A DNA stretch of 46,781 bases from Clostridioides difficile CD160 (lineage in GTDB: Bacteria > Bacillota > Clostridia > Peptostreptococcales > Peptostreptococcaceae). The DNA is taken from positions 1 to 46,781 of the forward strand of contig NZ_AVHW01000093.1 of the NCBI RefSeq assembly GCF_000449425.2. The letters are read 5' to 3'. Made by a program: the position numbers and the translations under genes. Below, piece by piece: positions 8,799 through 16,919 of this stretch. Under the pieces are notes generated by a model that made no database searches, was not told where the DNA came from, and was given only the letters and a program-made list of their open reading frames with translations. The first letter of the stretch is position 1; the number at the start of each line of letters is the position of its first letter.

Positions 8799-10922
8799 CT
8801 AATTTGTATTTTTATTTCGTCTTAATATAATAAGACCTATAATAGCTCCTAGAGCTAATAGTATTTCTCCAGTAATTGTAGTATTATCTCCTGTCTTTGG
8901 TGGTACTGGCGGATTTACTAAAGTATCATCTTTCACTTTATCATTTTTTTCTTCTGATACTGATGGTTTTACTACTTCTGTTATTGGAACAATTGGTTTA
9001 ACAGGCTTTTCTATTACATCATCTGATGGTGGTATTGGTGGATTCACTACCTCTGGTATCGGAGGATTTACCACATCATCTGATGGTGGTATTGGTGGAT
9101 TCACCACTATTTCATCTGTGTCAGATGGTCTTGATGATTTACTTGGTTTATCTGTACTTGGTGGCACTGGTGGATTTACTACTGGTTCATCTGGATTTGG
9201 TGGTACTGGTGGATTTTCTTGTTTTACATTTTCTATATTTCCAATATCCACAATTCTACCAATATCTTTCTTATCAATATTAACTTTGATTTTGTCCTTT
9301 AATTTTTCATATCCACTTGGAGCCATTATTTCTACTAAATAATATGTTCCTGTTTTTTTTACACTAGATTGAATTATACCATCTTCATCACTAACTAAAT
9401 TCTTAACTACTACATTTCCAGATACATCTTCTAAATTAAATTTAGCACCTGAAAGTGCGCTTTTATCTAAAGCATCTACTTTTTTAGCTTCAAAAGCATA
9501 ACCTTGCTTAGTAGTTTCTACTCCAGGAGGACTTGAACCATTAATCTGAGCTACATTTTGTATAGTCTCTCCAACTTTTACATCCGTGAAATCTGCATCA
9601 AATGTAACCCAACTTTGCACAGGTTCGCCTTCTTTTATCTGCTTAAATTCATATTTATTTACTAATCTTATAGTGTTTTTTCCATCTCCAGCTTCTTTTT
9701 TAAGTTCAAGATTATCAGAATATTTTATATTAGATATTTTTAAAGCTGGGTTTACTTTATCCAAAAGATTTACTTGACCTGCATCATAAACACCATAAGT
9801 TGACATATTTATTTTGTATTTAACAATCTGATTATCATTGCTATTTAAGACTTTTTTATCAACTTCTTTTTTTGCACTTATTAATCCAGAATTCTTCTTA
9901 AAACTTATCTCATCACTTTTATCAACTTTACTGTTATTTGCATCAAGAACAGCTCTATTTGTATAACTATCTTCAATACTAATAACCTTTAATGTATAAG
10001 CTATATAAAATTTTGATTCTACTTCTTCTTTACTAAGATTAATTGTAAATCCAGTTATAACTTTATCTACTTGACCACTTTCATTTCTTTTTTCTTCTAG
10101 TTTATACGAAATGTTGTTGGCAATTTTTTCTTTACTCCAAGGAGTCCAACTTCCATTCATTGGAATTTCTACAACTCTAAAATCATGTCCAGCTTCTCCT
10201 GCTGTAGTTAATCTCATACCTTCTGGTATGTTATCTGTTATAACAACATTACTTATTGGTGACTTATCATCATTTACTGAAATCTGATAGTTTATTACTT
10301 GACCAACTTGAGTAATATTTGTTGCTCCTGAATGCCCTTTAGTCAAAAGATAATCGCTACCTCTATCAAATACACTTACAGTAGCATCGTCTTCTTGTAC
10401 CTTCTTACCATCAGATTCTATCCTAGCTACATTTTTATATTTATTATCATGTTTTGCATTTTCATCACTAATTCTAGCTTTATATTTAACTGTATACGCT
10501 TTATCTATATTCCCAAAATTAACTGAGATAGAGTTTGTATTCTGTTCAATGTTAAAATCACTCACTTCTTTCCCATCGCTTGCTACTACACTCACAGAAT
10601 TATTTACCAATGTCAACCCTTCTGGAAGTTCATCATACAAAATAATGTCTTTTAATTCTTCCTGTTTTTCATTTACTTGTATACTATAATTTATATCTTT
10701 ATTTTTAACTGGCATAAATACAGTAGTTGATTTTCTTCCTTCAACAAGCTTTTTAAGTGTTCCTTTAGCCTCTTCTACATCGTCCTTATCTCCAGGCTTT
10801 ATTTCTACATCCACATCTCCACTTCCACTTTCTATCTTTCCAGTAGTTTCAATATGAATTTTTGTATTTGTTTCTTCATCAACCTTTTTAACATATGCTT
10901 CTAGACCTATTTTCCCTTGCAT
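8799..10922 (-). pseudogene. Collagen-binding-type adhesin (PPEP-1 substrate), 3' part after frameshift
   Basis: 707 residues that continue the adhesin of the preceding frame but have no signal peptide of their own. In order: the end of the adhesion domain; several DUF11/isopeptide-type beta modules (to about 475); a SpaA/prealbumin-like module (about 478-555, AKKVDALDKSALSGAKFNLEDV); then a proline-rich linker. The linker carries PPEP-1-type sites starting at residues 570, 583 and 670 (NPPVPP) and at 608, 619 and 627 (NPPIP). PPKTG at 674-678 fits the C. difficile sortase B signal, followed by a hydrophobic helix and RRNKN. The ATG overlaps the stop of the 5' part (TAATG), so reinitiation could make this piece, but it would stay in the cytoplasm. 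It matches the CD2831-type adhesin. Confidence 0.85.
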
Positions 10923-11611
10923 TATACTTTGACATTAGGTAGTTCTCTAAATGTAAGTGTGTATTCTCCATTACTTTCTGTTTTATCAAAACATTCACTT
11001 GTATAATCTAAATTAACTTTATTAAATACATCTGGCACCTTGAAAGTTATTGAATCACCTGCTTGTATTCCCTTTGATGTTGGAGTATAAGTTAGTTTAA
11101 ATGATATTTTTTTCATTGATTCAGTTTCTATTGTACTATTATTAATTTTTATAATGAATCCATAATCTTCATTCTCTTCATTAAGTTCTTCTTCTAAAGT
11201 TTTTAATAGATTTTCATCTTCTAATGGCTTCTCTTCTTTTGGAATCTGCTCTGTATTTTTATTGTCTAATGGCTTCTCCTCTTCTGGAGTCTGCTCTGGT
11301 TTTTTATTGTCTGATGGTTTCTCTCCTTCTGGAGTTTGCTCCGGCTTTTTATTGTCTGATGGCTTCTCCTCTTCTGGAGTCTGCTCTGGTTTTTTATTGT
11401 CTGATGGCTTCTCTCCTTCTGGAGTCTGCTCTGGCTTTTTATTATCTGAGGGCTTCTCTTCCCCACTTGATGAACTAGTTGAGCTATTTTGACTCTGACT
11501 GTTATCTCCTAATTCCGAAGCATAAGATACAGTTGGATATATTGTAGATACTACCATACTTAAAATCATAATTAAGCTTATTAATAATGCCCTTTTATTA
11601 CCCTTCTTCAT
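10922..11611 (-). pseudogene. Collagen-binding-type adhesin, 5' part (signal peptide, repeats, start of adhesion domain)
   Basis: 229 residues ending at a premature TAA. It starts with a signal peptide (KKGNKRALLISLIMILSMVV, cleavage near YASE). Then come a Ser/Thr-rich stretch and about five 16-residue repeats of the type KPSDNKKPEQTPEGE (residues 51-131). From about 150 a beta-rich adhesion domain begins (KISFKLTYTPTSKGIQAGDSITFKVPDVF). It stops in mid-domain after LTFRELPNVKV, while the following frame resumes MQGKIGLEAYVKK; one missing base between GTA and ATG explains this (for example GTATCAATG becoming GTATAATG). GAGGGGAG precedes ATG 11611. As it stands the product would be secreted without an anchor or PPEP-1 sites. 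Confidence 0.85.
11219..11461 (-). repeat. Tandem 48-bp repeats in the adhesin gene
   Basis: Five in-frame 48-base units encode KPSDNKKPEQTPEGE/EE. The central three to four are nearly identical at DNA level and the last degrades (PLDNKNTEQIPKEE). They form a charged, proline-containing stalk after the signal peptide. Copy number is likely to vary between strains by slippage. Confidence 0.9.
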
Positions 11612-11696
11612 ATAGATTTCTCCCCTCTATACTGTCTATAGTTTATAAATTTCCATTGATATCCCATTTAAATTAATTTTTATCAAAAAATTATAC

Positions 11697-11738
11697 AAAA
11701 AAAGCTATGAAAATAAATAAATTTATATTCATAGCCGG
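11697..11738 (-). terminator. Riboswitch expression platform: terminator in the adhesin leader
   Basis: On the minus strand GGCTATGAA and TTCATAGC form a stem around an A/T loop, followed by seven T (11705-11698). The 5' arm GGCTATG is also the 3' end of the c-di-GMP-II aptamer, so aptamer folding and terminator folding exclude each other. This predicts an ON switch. Confidence 0.85.
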
Positions 11739-11800
11739 TTGCACCACTGACTCAGTATGTCCATAAGGCGCCCAATAATAAGACATACATCAACATCTCT
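11732..11800 (-). ncRNA. c-di-GMP-II (GEMM-II) riboswitch upstream of the adhesin
   Basis: The minus strand reads TATGTC, TTATTATTGGGCGCC, TTATG, GACATA, CTGAGTCAGTGG, TGCAACCGGC. TATGTC/GACATA form a helix, and the GGGCGCC, GTGGTGCAACCGGC elements are the conserved class II pseudoknot sequences. It sits 120 bases before the adhesin start. In C. difficile the class II switch on this adhesin activates expression at high c-di-GMP. Confidence 0.92.
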
Positions 11801-11934
11801 ATAATATTTTATAAAAAACAATTAAAATTGTTATATTCATACTAAATACAATTATATATTTATATTATATAATGACTATATCTTATTGTCTATATATTTT
11901 ACATTTTTTTCCTTATAACAATTTTAGGTAATCA

Positions 11935-13113
11935 TTAAATAAAATCCTTATCCACAACAATTACACAATTATATTCAGGATTCATCTCCTTAACTAATCT
12001 CGTTATATCTTCTTTTAAATCTTCTTCTGACATATTTTTAGAGAACTCAGAAGGATTAACTACTATATCAAACACTAAATTTTTCTTATTTCCTTTTCCA
12101 ACTATTCTAAAATCATGCATAGATTTTACGAGACTATTTTTCTTAAGTATTTTTTCAAGTTCTTCCTTTGCTGACATAACTTCTTCATCTTCAAGACATA
12201 TAGGGTCCATGTGAATTACCAAATATATATCCAATTTTTCAGATATTTCTCTCTCAGCAGTATCTATGATTTCATGAATTTCCATTATATCTATATTTGA
12301 TGGAATTTCTGCATGTATAGATGCAATACATCGTCCAACTCCATAGTTATGGATTATTAAATCATGTGTCCCTATAATATGTTTATAAGATAGTAATAAT
12401 TCTATAATGGATTTTACCATTTCTTCATCTGGGGCTTCTCCTAGAAGAGGATTTATAGTATCTTTTACAAGTGAAAATCCAGCATAAAGTATTACTAGTG
12501 ATACTGCAATACCAACATAGCCATCTATAGGAAAACTAGTAAACCTAGCTATAACAAATGATATTACTACACAACTCGATGTGAATACGTCTCCTAAAGC
12601 ATCAAGTGAAACTGCTTTTAATGCTGAAGAATTAATTTTATTTCCCATAAATTTATTAAATTTACTTAACCAAACTTTAATCATTATAGAAGCAATTAAA
12701 AGTACAAGAGGTATTACTTCAAATTTTATAGGTACTGGATTTACTATCCTTTCTACAGATGACTTTATAAATTGAAGTCCTACCAACATCACCATAAATG
12801 CTACTATTAATGCGGATAAATATTCTATTCTTCCATGTCCAAAAGGATGCTCTTTATCAGCTGGTTTACTTGCTAATTTGAATCCTATCATAGTTATTGC
12901 TGAAGATGCCATATCAGAAAGATTGTTAAATGCATCAGCCATTATGGCTATACTTGCTGTGAGCATACCTATAGACACCTTTACTACAAATAAAAGTAAA
13001 TTAGATAATATACCTACTACACCAGCTACATAACCATACTTATTTCTAACATCTCTATTTTGAACATTTTCACTATCTTTGATAAATGTTTTGACTAGGA
13101 TTTTTGAAAACAT
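11935..13113 (-). CDS. Cation diffusion facilitator efflux pump (CDF family)
   Basis: 392 residues. Six membrane segments lie in the first ~215, with the family's paired metal sites: DAFNNLSD in helix 2 and DALGD in helix 5. A soluble ferredoxin-like domain follows (about 215-300, IIHNYGVGRCIASIHAEIPSN), and then an extra region of about 90 residues beyond most bacterial CDF proteins. The DxxxD (not HxxxD) sites favour Mn or Fe rather than Zn, but the substrate is not proven. AAGGAGGG precedes the ATG. The gene is transcribed towards the adhesin leader and is probably monocistronic. Confidence 0.87.
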   Translation of the reverse strand: MFSKILVKTFIKDSENVQNRDVRNKYGYVAGVVGILSNLLLFVVKVSIGMLTASIAIMADAFNNLSDMASSAITMIGFKLASKPADKEHPFGHGRIEYLSALIVAFMVMLVGLQFIKSSVERIVNPVPIKFEVIPLVLLIASIMIKVWLSKFNKFMGNKINSSALKAVSLDALGDVFTSSCVVISFVIARFTSFPIDGYVGIAVSLVILYAGFSLVKDTINPLLGEAPDEEMVKSIIELLLSYKHIIGTHDLIIHNYGVGRCIASIHAEIPSNIDIMEIHEIIDTAEREISEKLDIYLVIHMDPICLEDEEVMSAKEELEKILKKNSLVKSMHDFRIVGKGNKKNLVFDIVVNPSEFSKNMSEEDLKEDITRLVKEMNPEYNCVIVVDKDFI

Positions 13114-13302
13114 AAAACTTACCCTCCTTGTCTTCTATTTTATTAACAAATTTTAGAATTTATATCTTTATTTATGATAACATAATTTGTATATAAAATT
13201 CTTAAAAGTTACTCTATCTTAATAAGATATTATTAGCCTTATTTTCATACAGCCATTATAAAAGCAACATATTTTCAGTTTAAATTCTTGAAGTCTAACA
13301 AA

Positions 13303-13345
13303 ATTAGCCCTAGATATTTTATAATTTTACCTAGGACTTATATTA
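13303..13345 (-). terminator. Probable terminator after the lipoprotein hydrolase
   Basis: On the minus strand TAAGTCCTAG pairs with CTAGGGCTAA (one wobble, one mismatch) around an A/T loop, followed by TTTTG. It is weaker than the other terminators here. Confidence 0.55.
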
Positions 13346-14965
13346 CTATTTTATACCAACTATTTTATTTAACATAATTGAACCTGTATCTGGATTTTCA
13401 AATTCAAATTTAATGCCTTTTACATTAGATAAATCTATGTTTTTAAACTTTTCAATAGGTATTATTGTATCACTTACTGGAGTATATCTTGACCAAAACT
13501 CCATAAATTTTCCTTCTACATATTCATCTCTCACAGCTTTACCCTCAAAATATTTTATAGCAGACACTTTATCATTATCCATTATTACACTACTTTCTTT
13601 TCCTTTAGAATCAATTAAGCTAAGTTTAACTGAAACCTTCTTATCTTTACTATTTAACTCACTAGGAGAATTCAACGCCCATCTAAATTTTAGTGCAGAG
13701 TAATCTTTTAAATTTTTATTACTTAAAGGTAACTCTATTTTTGCTTCTTTAGATTTCCAATCAACTTGCAATAAATCAACATCTTCACTTGAGCTTATAT
13801 TACTAAAAAGTTTTGCAGTATCTTTATCTAATCTCTCTGATTCAACTACCTCTTTTGTATCAACATCACTTGAATCTATATCTTTAAATGATTTTTGATT
13901 GAATAAATCTAAAGAACCATTATATTTAACTTTGTTTAATGTCTGATACCCATACATTTTATATGGCAATCCCTTTTTACTAAAAATAGGTGATTCGCTA
14001 TCATCAAAGTCAAAAATAGATTTCATATAGTCAACTGCATAATTAGAAAAGAAATCTCTATGTTCTTCTTTACCTAATTTTTCAGGATAAGTCCCATCCG
14101 TATCTCGTGGTGCAGAAAATTCCTTTTCTCCCAAAACTGAGTTATATGCATTATGATTTCCACCTACTAAATAAGTTAGTCCCAATGGGCTTTTTCTATT
14201 TTTATCTAAGGATATAGCATGAAAAATATCATCTCCACTGTGAATAACATCTCCATCGTACTCTGATACTATTATTGTTGTTGGTATATCTGGAAACTTT
14301 TCTATCGGACTATTATAGGCTGGTGTAAGTGATATAATTCCTTTTATTCCCTTAAACTCTTTTTGTATTTGGTCTTGTGCTATTTTGAATACACCAGAAC
14401 CAGCTACAGAATGACCTATAAGACCAATATTATTTAAATCAACTTTATCTTTAAGATATACTCCAAATCCGTTTTTATTTCCCTCATTTGCATCTTGAAA
14501 TGCTTTTATATAAGCCTGAGTTAAATATGTGATTCTCTCGTTTTCTACAGGTTCTCCATACTTAAAAGTATAGTTTACTGAAGTATCAATAGATACTCCT
14601 ATAATACCATTTTTCGCTAAATCCTCAGTAAGATATTTAAATCCATCTTCAAAATCATTTTCTCCATCTCCATGTTGTCCATGAAAGATTAATACTACAG
14701 GTGCTTTTTCTTTTATCTCTTTAGGAGCTGATATTATACCTTCTATCTTAAAAGGTATTGTCTTTCCTCTTATAACTATTTCTGATGTTCCTAAACTAAA
14801 TTTATTAGATTCAATCTTATTATCATTATTTTTTGTTGAATTTATTTCGTATGATATTTTTTCATTTGAAGTTTCATTAGAATTAGCTTTATTTGTACAA
14901 CCTACAAACAGAGCACTTATTACTGATATAGATAAAATCATACTAATCCATTTTTTAAATTTCAT
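13346..14965 (-). CDS. Lipoprotein alpha/beta hydrolase (esterase/lipase-like)
   Basis: 539 residues. The signal peptide ends in a lipobox (SALFVGC, Cys23), so the protein is anchored on the outer face of the membrane. Residues 85-290 form an alpha/beta hydrolase: oxyanion region FHGQHGDGEND, nucleophile elbow GHSVAG with Ser186, probable acid Asp237 or Asp239 (SEYDGDV) and His271 (GGNHNAYN). From about 370 to 539 follows a beta-rich domain of unknown role, possibly a binding module. The fold resembles PAF-acetylhydrolase or acetylxylan-type esterases; the substrate is unknown. Confidence 0.78.
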   Translation of the reverse strand: MKFKKWISMILSISVISALFVGCTNKANSNETSNEKISYEINSTKNNDNKIESNKFSLGTSEIVIRGKTIPFKIEGIISAPKEIKEKAPVVLIFHGQHGDGENDFEDGFKYLTEDLAKNGIIGVSIDTSVNYTFKYGEPVENERITYLTQAYIKAFQDANEGNKNGFGVYLKDKVDLNNIGLIGHSVAGSGVFKIAQDQIQKEFKGIKGIISLTPAYNSPIEKFPDIPTTIIVSEYDGDVIHSGDDIFHAISLDKNRKSPLGLTYLVGGNHNAYNSVLGEKEFSAPRDTDGTYPEKLGKEEHRDFFSNYAVDYMKSIFDFDDSESPIFSKKGLPYKMYGYQTLNKVKYNGSLDLFNQKSFKDIDSSDVDTKEVVESERLDKDTAKLFSNISSSEDVDLLQVDWKSKEAKIELPLSNKNLKDYSALKFRWALNSPSELNSKDKKVSVKLSLIDSKGKESSVIMDNDKVSAIKYFEGKAVRDEYVEGKFMEFWSRYTPVSDTIIPIEKFKNIDLSNVKGIKFEFENPDTGSIMLNKIVGIK

Positions 14966-15272
14966 AAATTTATTCCTTTCTATATATACATTTTGATATG
15001 ATTTATTAGATTTCTAGTAAATTTTCTTTATAACTTAATATCTATTTATTAATCTTTCTATCTATTCGGATAATCTATTTGAATTCTATTAAAGTAACCT
15101 TATACTATTAGTTCCTTTTCTTCATAGATTTATTGTCATGCTATTATTTTTCCCAAGTATTATTTATAATATTATTTTTTATTTCTGATATCTTTTAATT
15201 TAAAGCTCTAAAATTTTACTTTTATATAATTTTTTTACATGTAAAACAGTTTTTTCATTGATTTTTTTGTAT
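14966..15272. other. Intergenic stretch, no gene seen
   Basis: About 307 very AT-rich bases between the divergently placed ends of the hydrolase start and the LysR stop. I see neither a coding frame nor a clear hairpin terminator. The hydrolase promoter should be here on the minus strand. Confidence 0.4.
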
Positions 15273-16139
15273 TTATTTATACTTTATATAATCTATAAAC
15301 TTCTTCACTGCAAGTGATGTACTCTTTTTGTCCCTTAATACCATACCAATATTTCGATAAGCTGGTACTTCCAACTCCTTTGCCACAATACGATAAGGAA
15401 TACGTTGTAAAATAAGCTGAGGTAATATGCTAATACCCAAGCCACTTTCCACCATAGACATAATTGCATAATCATCCCATGTTGTAAAATGAACTTTAGG
15501 AGAAATATTGTGGCGTTCAAATATCTCAGAAATCTCTGTTTTTGCACCTTTTTCTAATAACATAAAAGGATAATTACAAAGTTCATCAATTGGAAAGTAT
15601 TCACACTCTACAAGAGGATGGTTTTCAGGTAAAATCACAAGTAATTTATCCTGCTCTAAAAAAATAGTTTCAAATTCTGGAAGCGTAGGAAGTCTTAAAA
15701 AACCACAATCAACTCTACCATCTAGAATCCAATTTTCTATTTCTGTATAATCACCAAGTAATAATTCATAGTCAATATTAGGATAGTTCTTTTGAAACTC
15801 TCTAATAATATTTGGAAGCCAATGAGTTGCCACACTTGAAAAGGTTCCTATTCGTATAATCCCTGATTTCAATCCATTCAATTCCTCTATTTGCATTTGT
15901 AATTTATAATATTCATTACATACACCTTTAGCAAAAGGTAATAATTTCATACCATCAGAAGTTAATTTTACCCCAGAACGTCTACGTTCTAATAGTGATA
16001 CCCCCCATTCCTTTTCTAAATCATTAATCATACGGCTAATGCCAGATTGCGAATACTTTAACATATCCGCTGCCTTTGTAAAACTCCCAGATTCAACAGC
16101 CTTAACAAATGCCATATATTTTTGAATATTCATATCCAT
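15273..16139 (-). CDS. LysR-family transcriptional regulator
   Basis: 288 residues. N-terminal winged helix (KYMAFVKAVESGSFTKAADMLKYSQSGISRMINDLEKEWGVSLLERRRSGVKLT, residues 6-60), a linker helix, then the two-lobed effector domain (IRIGTFSSVATHWLPNII ... GDYTEIENWILDGRVDCGFL). It is divergent from the prolyl-tRNA editing gene across 126 bases, the classical arrangement for a LysR protein controlling its neighbour and itself. The effector is unknown. Confidence 0.88.
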   Translation of the reverse strand: MDMNIQKYMAFVKAVESGSFTKAADMLKYSQSGISRMINDLEKEWGVSLLERRRSGVKLTSDGMKLLPFAKGVCNEYYKLQMQIEELNGLKSGIIRIGTFSSVATHWLPNIIREFQKNYPNIDYELLLGDYTEIENWILDGRVDCGFLRLPTLPEFETIFLEQDKLLVILPENHPLVECEYFPIDELCNYPFMLLEKGAKTEISEIFERHNISPKVHFTTWDDYAIMSMVESGLGISILPQLILQRIPYRIVAKELEVPAYRNIGMVLRDKKSTSLAVKKFIDYIKYK

Positions 16140-16265
16140 ACTATGTACACCTCACATCCATCTGATTTTGTCATATTTTCTATGATAAACATTCGCTTTT
16201 ATAATTTATAACCTTATGATACACTATGCCCATAGGATTTTAAACGGAAAGGAAGGAAATAAATC

Positions 16266-16805
16266 ATGTTTTTTATAAGTGACATTTATACAGAAGCACC
16301 AGTTAAATTTGATACTCCATTACAAAAAGAGGTATACGAAATATTACAAAATTTGAATATTGAATTTGAACGCGTTGAGACAGATGAAGCAATTACAATG
16401 GAAGACTGTGTTCAGATTGATAAAAAATTGGATATGAAAATGGTAAAGACTCTATTTCTTTGTAATAGACAAAAAACAGATTTTTATCTATTTATTATGC
16501 CAGGGGATAAACCATTTAAATCAACTAATTTTAGCAACGCATTAGGAGTGTCTAGAGTTTCTTTTGCTCCTGCTGAATTCATGGAAACAATGTTGGGAAC
16601 TAAAATTGGTGCAGCAACTATTTTCAGTGCTATACTTGACAGTGATAATACTGTACAAATCGTTTTTGACAAAGGCGTTGTCAATGAAGAATGGTATGGA
16701 TGTAGTGATGGTACTACTACCAGTTACATGAAAATTAAAACAAAACAAATCATTCACGATTTTTTACCTTTCGTAAATCATACACCATCTATAATCGAAT
16801 TGTAA
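16266..16805 (+). CDS. YbaK/ProX-type aminoacyl-tRNA deacylase (prolyl-tRNA editing)
   Basis: 179 residues of the YbaK/EbsC fold, in the PrdX/ProX branch by length and by the features ETDEAITMEDC, KMVKTLFLCNRQKTDFYLFIMPGDK, FAPAEFMETMLGTKIGAATIFS and HDFLPF. The lysine after MVKT and the GxxPG-like GTKIGA turn match the active-site region of the family. Such enzymes hydrolyse Ala-tRNA(Pro), correcting errors of prolyl-tRNA synthetase. AAGGAAGG precedes the ATG. It is probably controlled by the divergent LysR protein. Confidence 0.83.
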   Translation: MFFISDIYTEAPVKFDTPLQKEVYEILQNLNIEFERVETDEAITMEDCVQIDKKLDMKMVKTLFLCNRQKTDFYLFIMPGDKPFKSTNFSNALGVSRVSFAPAEFMETMLGTKIGAATIFSAILDSDNTVQIVFDKGVVNEEWYGCSDGTTTSYMKIKTKQIIHDFLPFVNHTPSIIEL

Positions 16806-16876
16806 TATAATGAAATACTATAGAAAGAAACCATATAATATTAAAATAACTCCAAAATACTTGTATAAAACACAAA

Positions 16877-16910
16877 ACCGCAAAGTCATAATATATGCTA
16901 CTTTGCGGTC
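16877..16910. terminator. Bidirectional terminator
   Basis: ACCGCAAAGT (16877-16886) pairs perfectly with ACTTTGCGGT (16900-16909), between the convergent tRNA-editing gene and the P-type ATPase. Confidence 0.75.
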
Positions 16911-16919
16911 TTACAAAAA

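Larger units (their letters stand above)
11612..11934. other. Adhesin leader and cation-pump 3' flank, no further gene
   Basis: This stretch holds the c-di-GMP-II riboswitch and its terminator (11697-11800). The remaining bases up to 11934 are AT-rich. They should contain the adhesin promoter, but no pair of promoter boxes stands out. No coding frame is supported. Confidence 0.5.

Noticed and set aside
9026-9342. Open frames on the plus strand opposite the adhesin linker and repeats (also 11224-11492)
   Set aside because: They are antisense shadows of low-complexity proline and glutamate repeats; no ribosome-binding site and repetitive nonsense protein.
10915-10930. Programmed frameshift to join the two adhesin parts
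   Set aside because: No slippery heptamer or following pseudoknot is visible, and a simple one-base loss restores the frame; the TAATG overlap is more likely chance.
11219-11461. Regular 48-bp repeats that might suggest a CRISPR array
   Set aside because: Units are contiguous, in frame and code for KPSDNKKPEQTPE repeats; there are no unique spacers and no cas genes.
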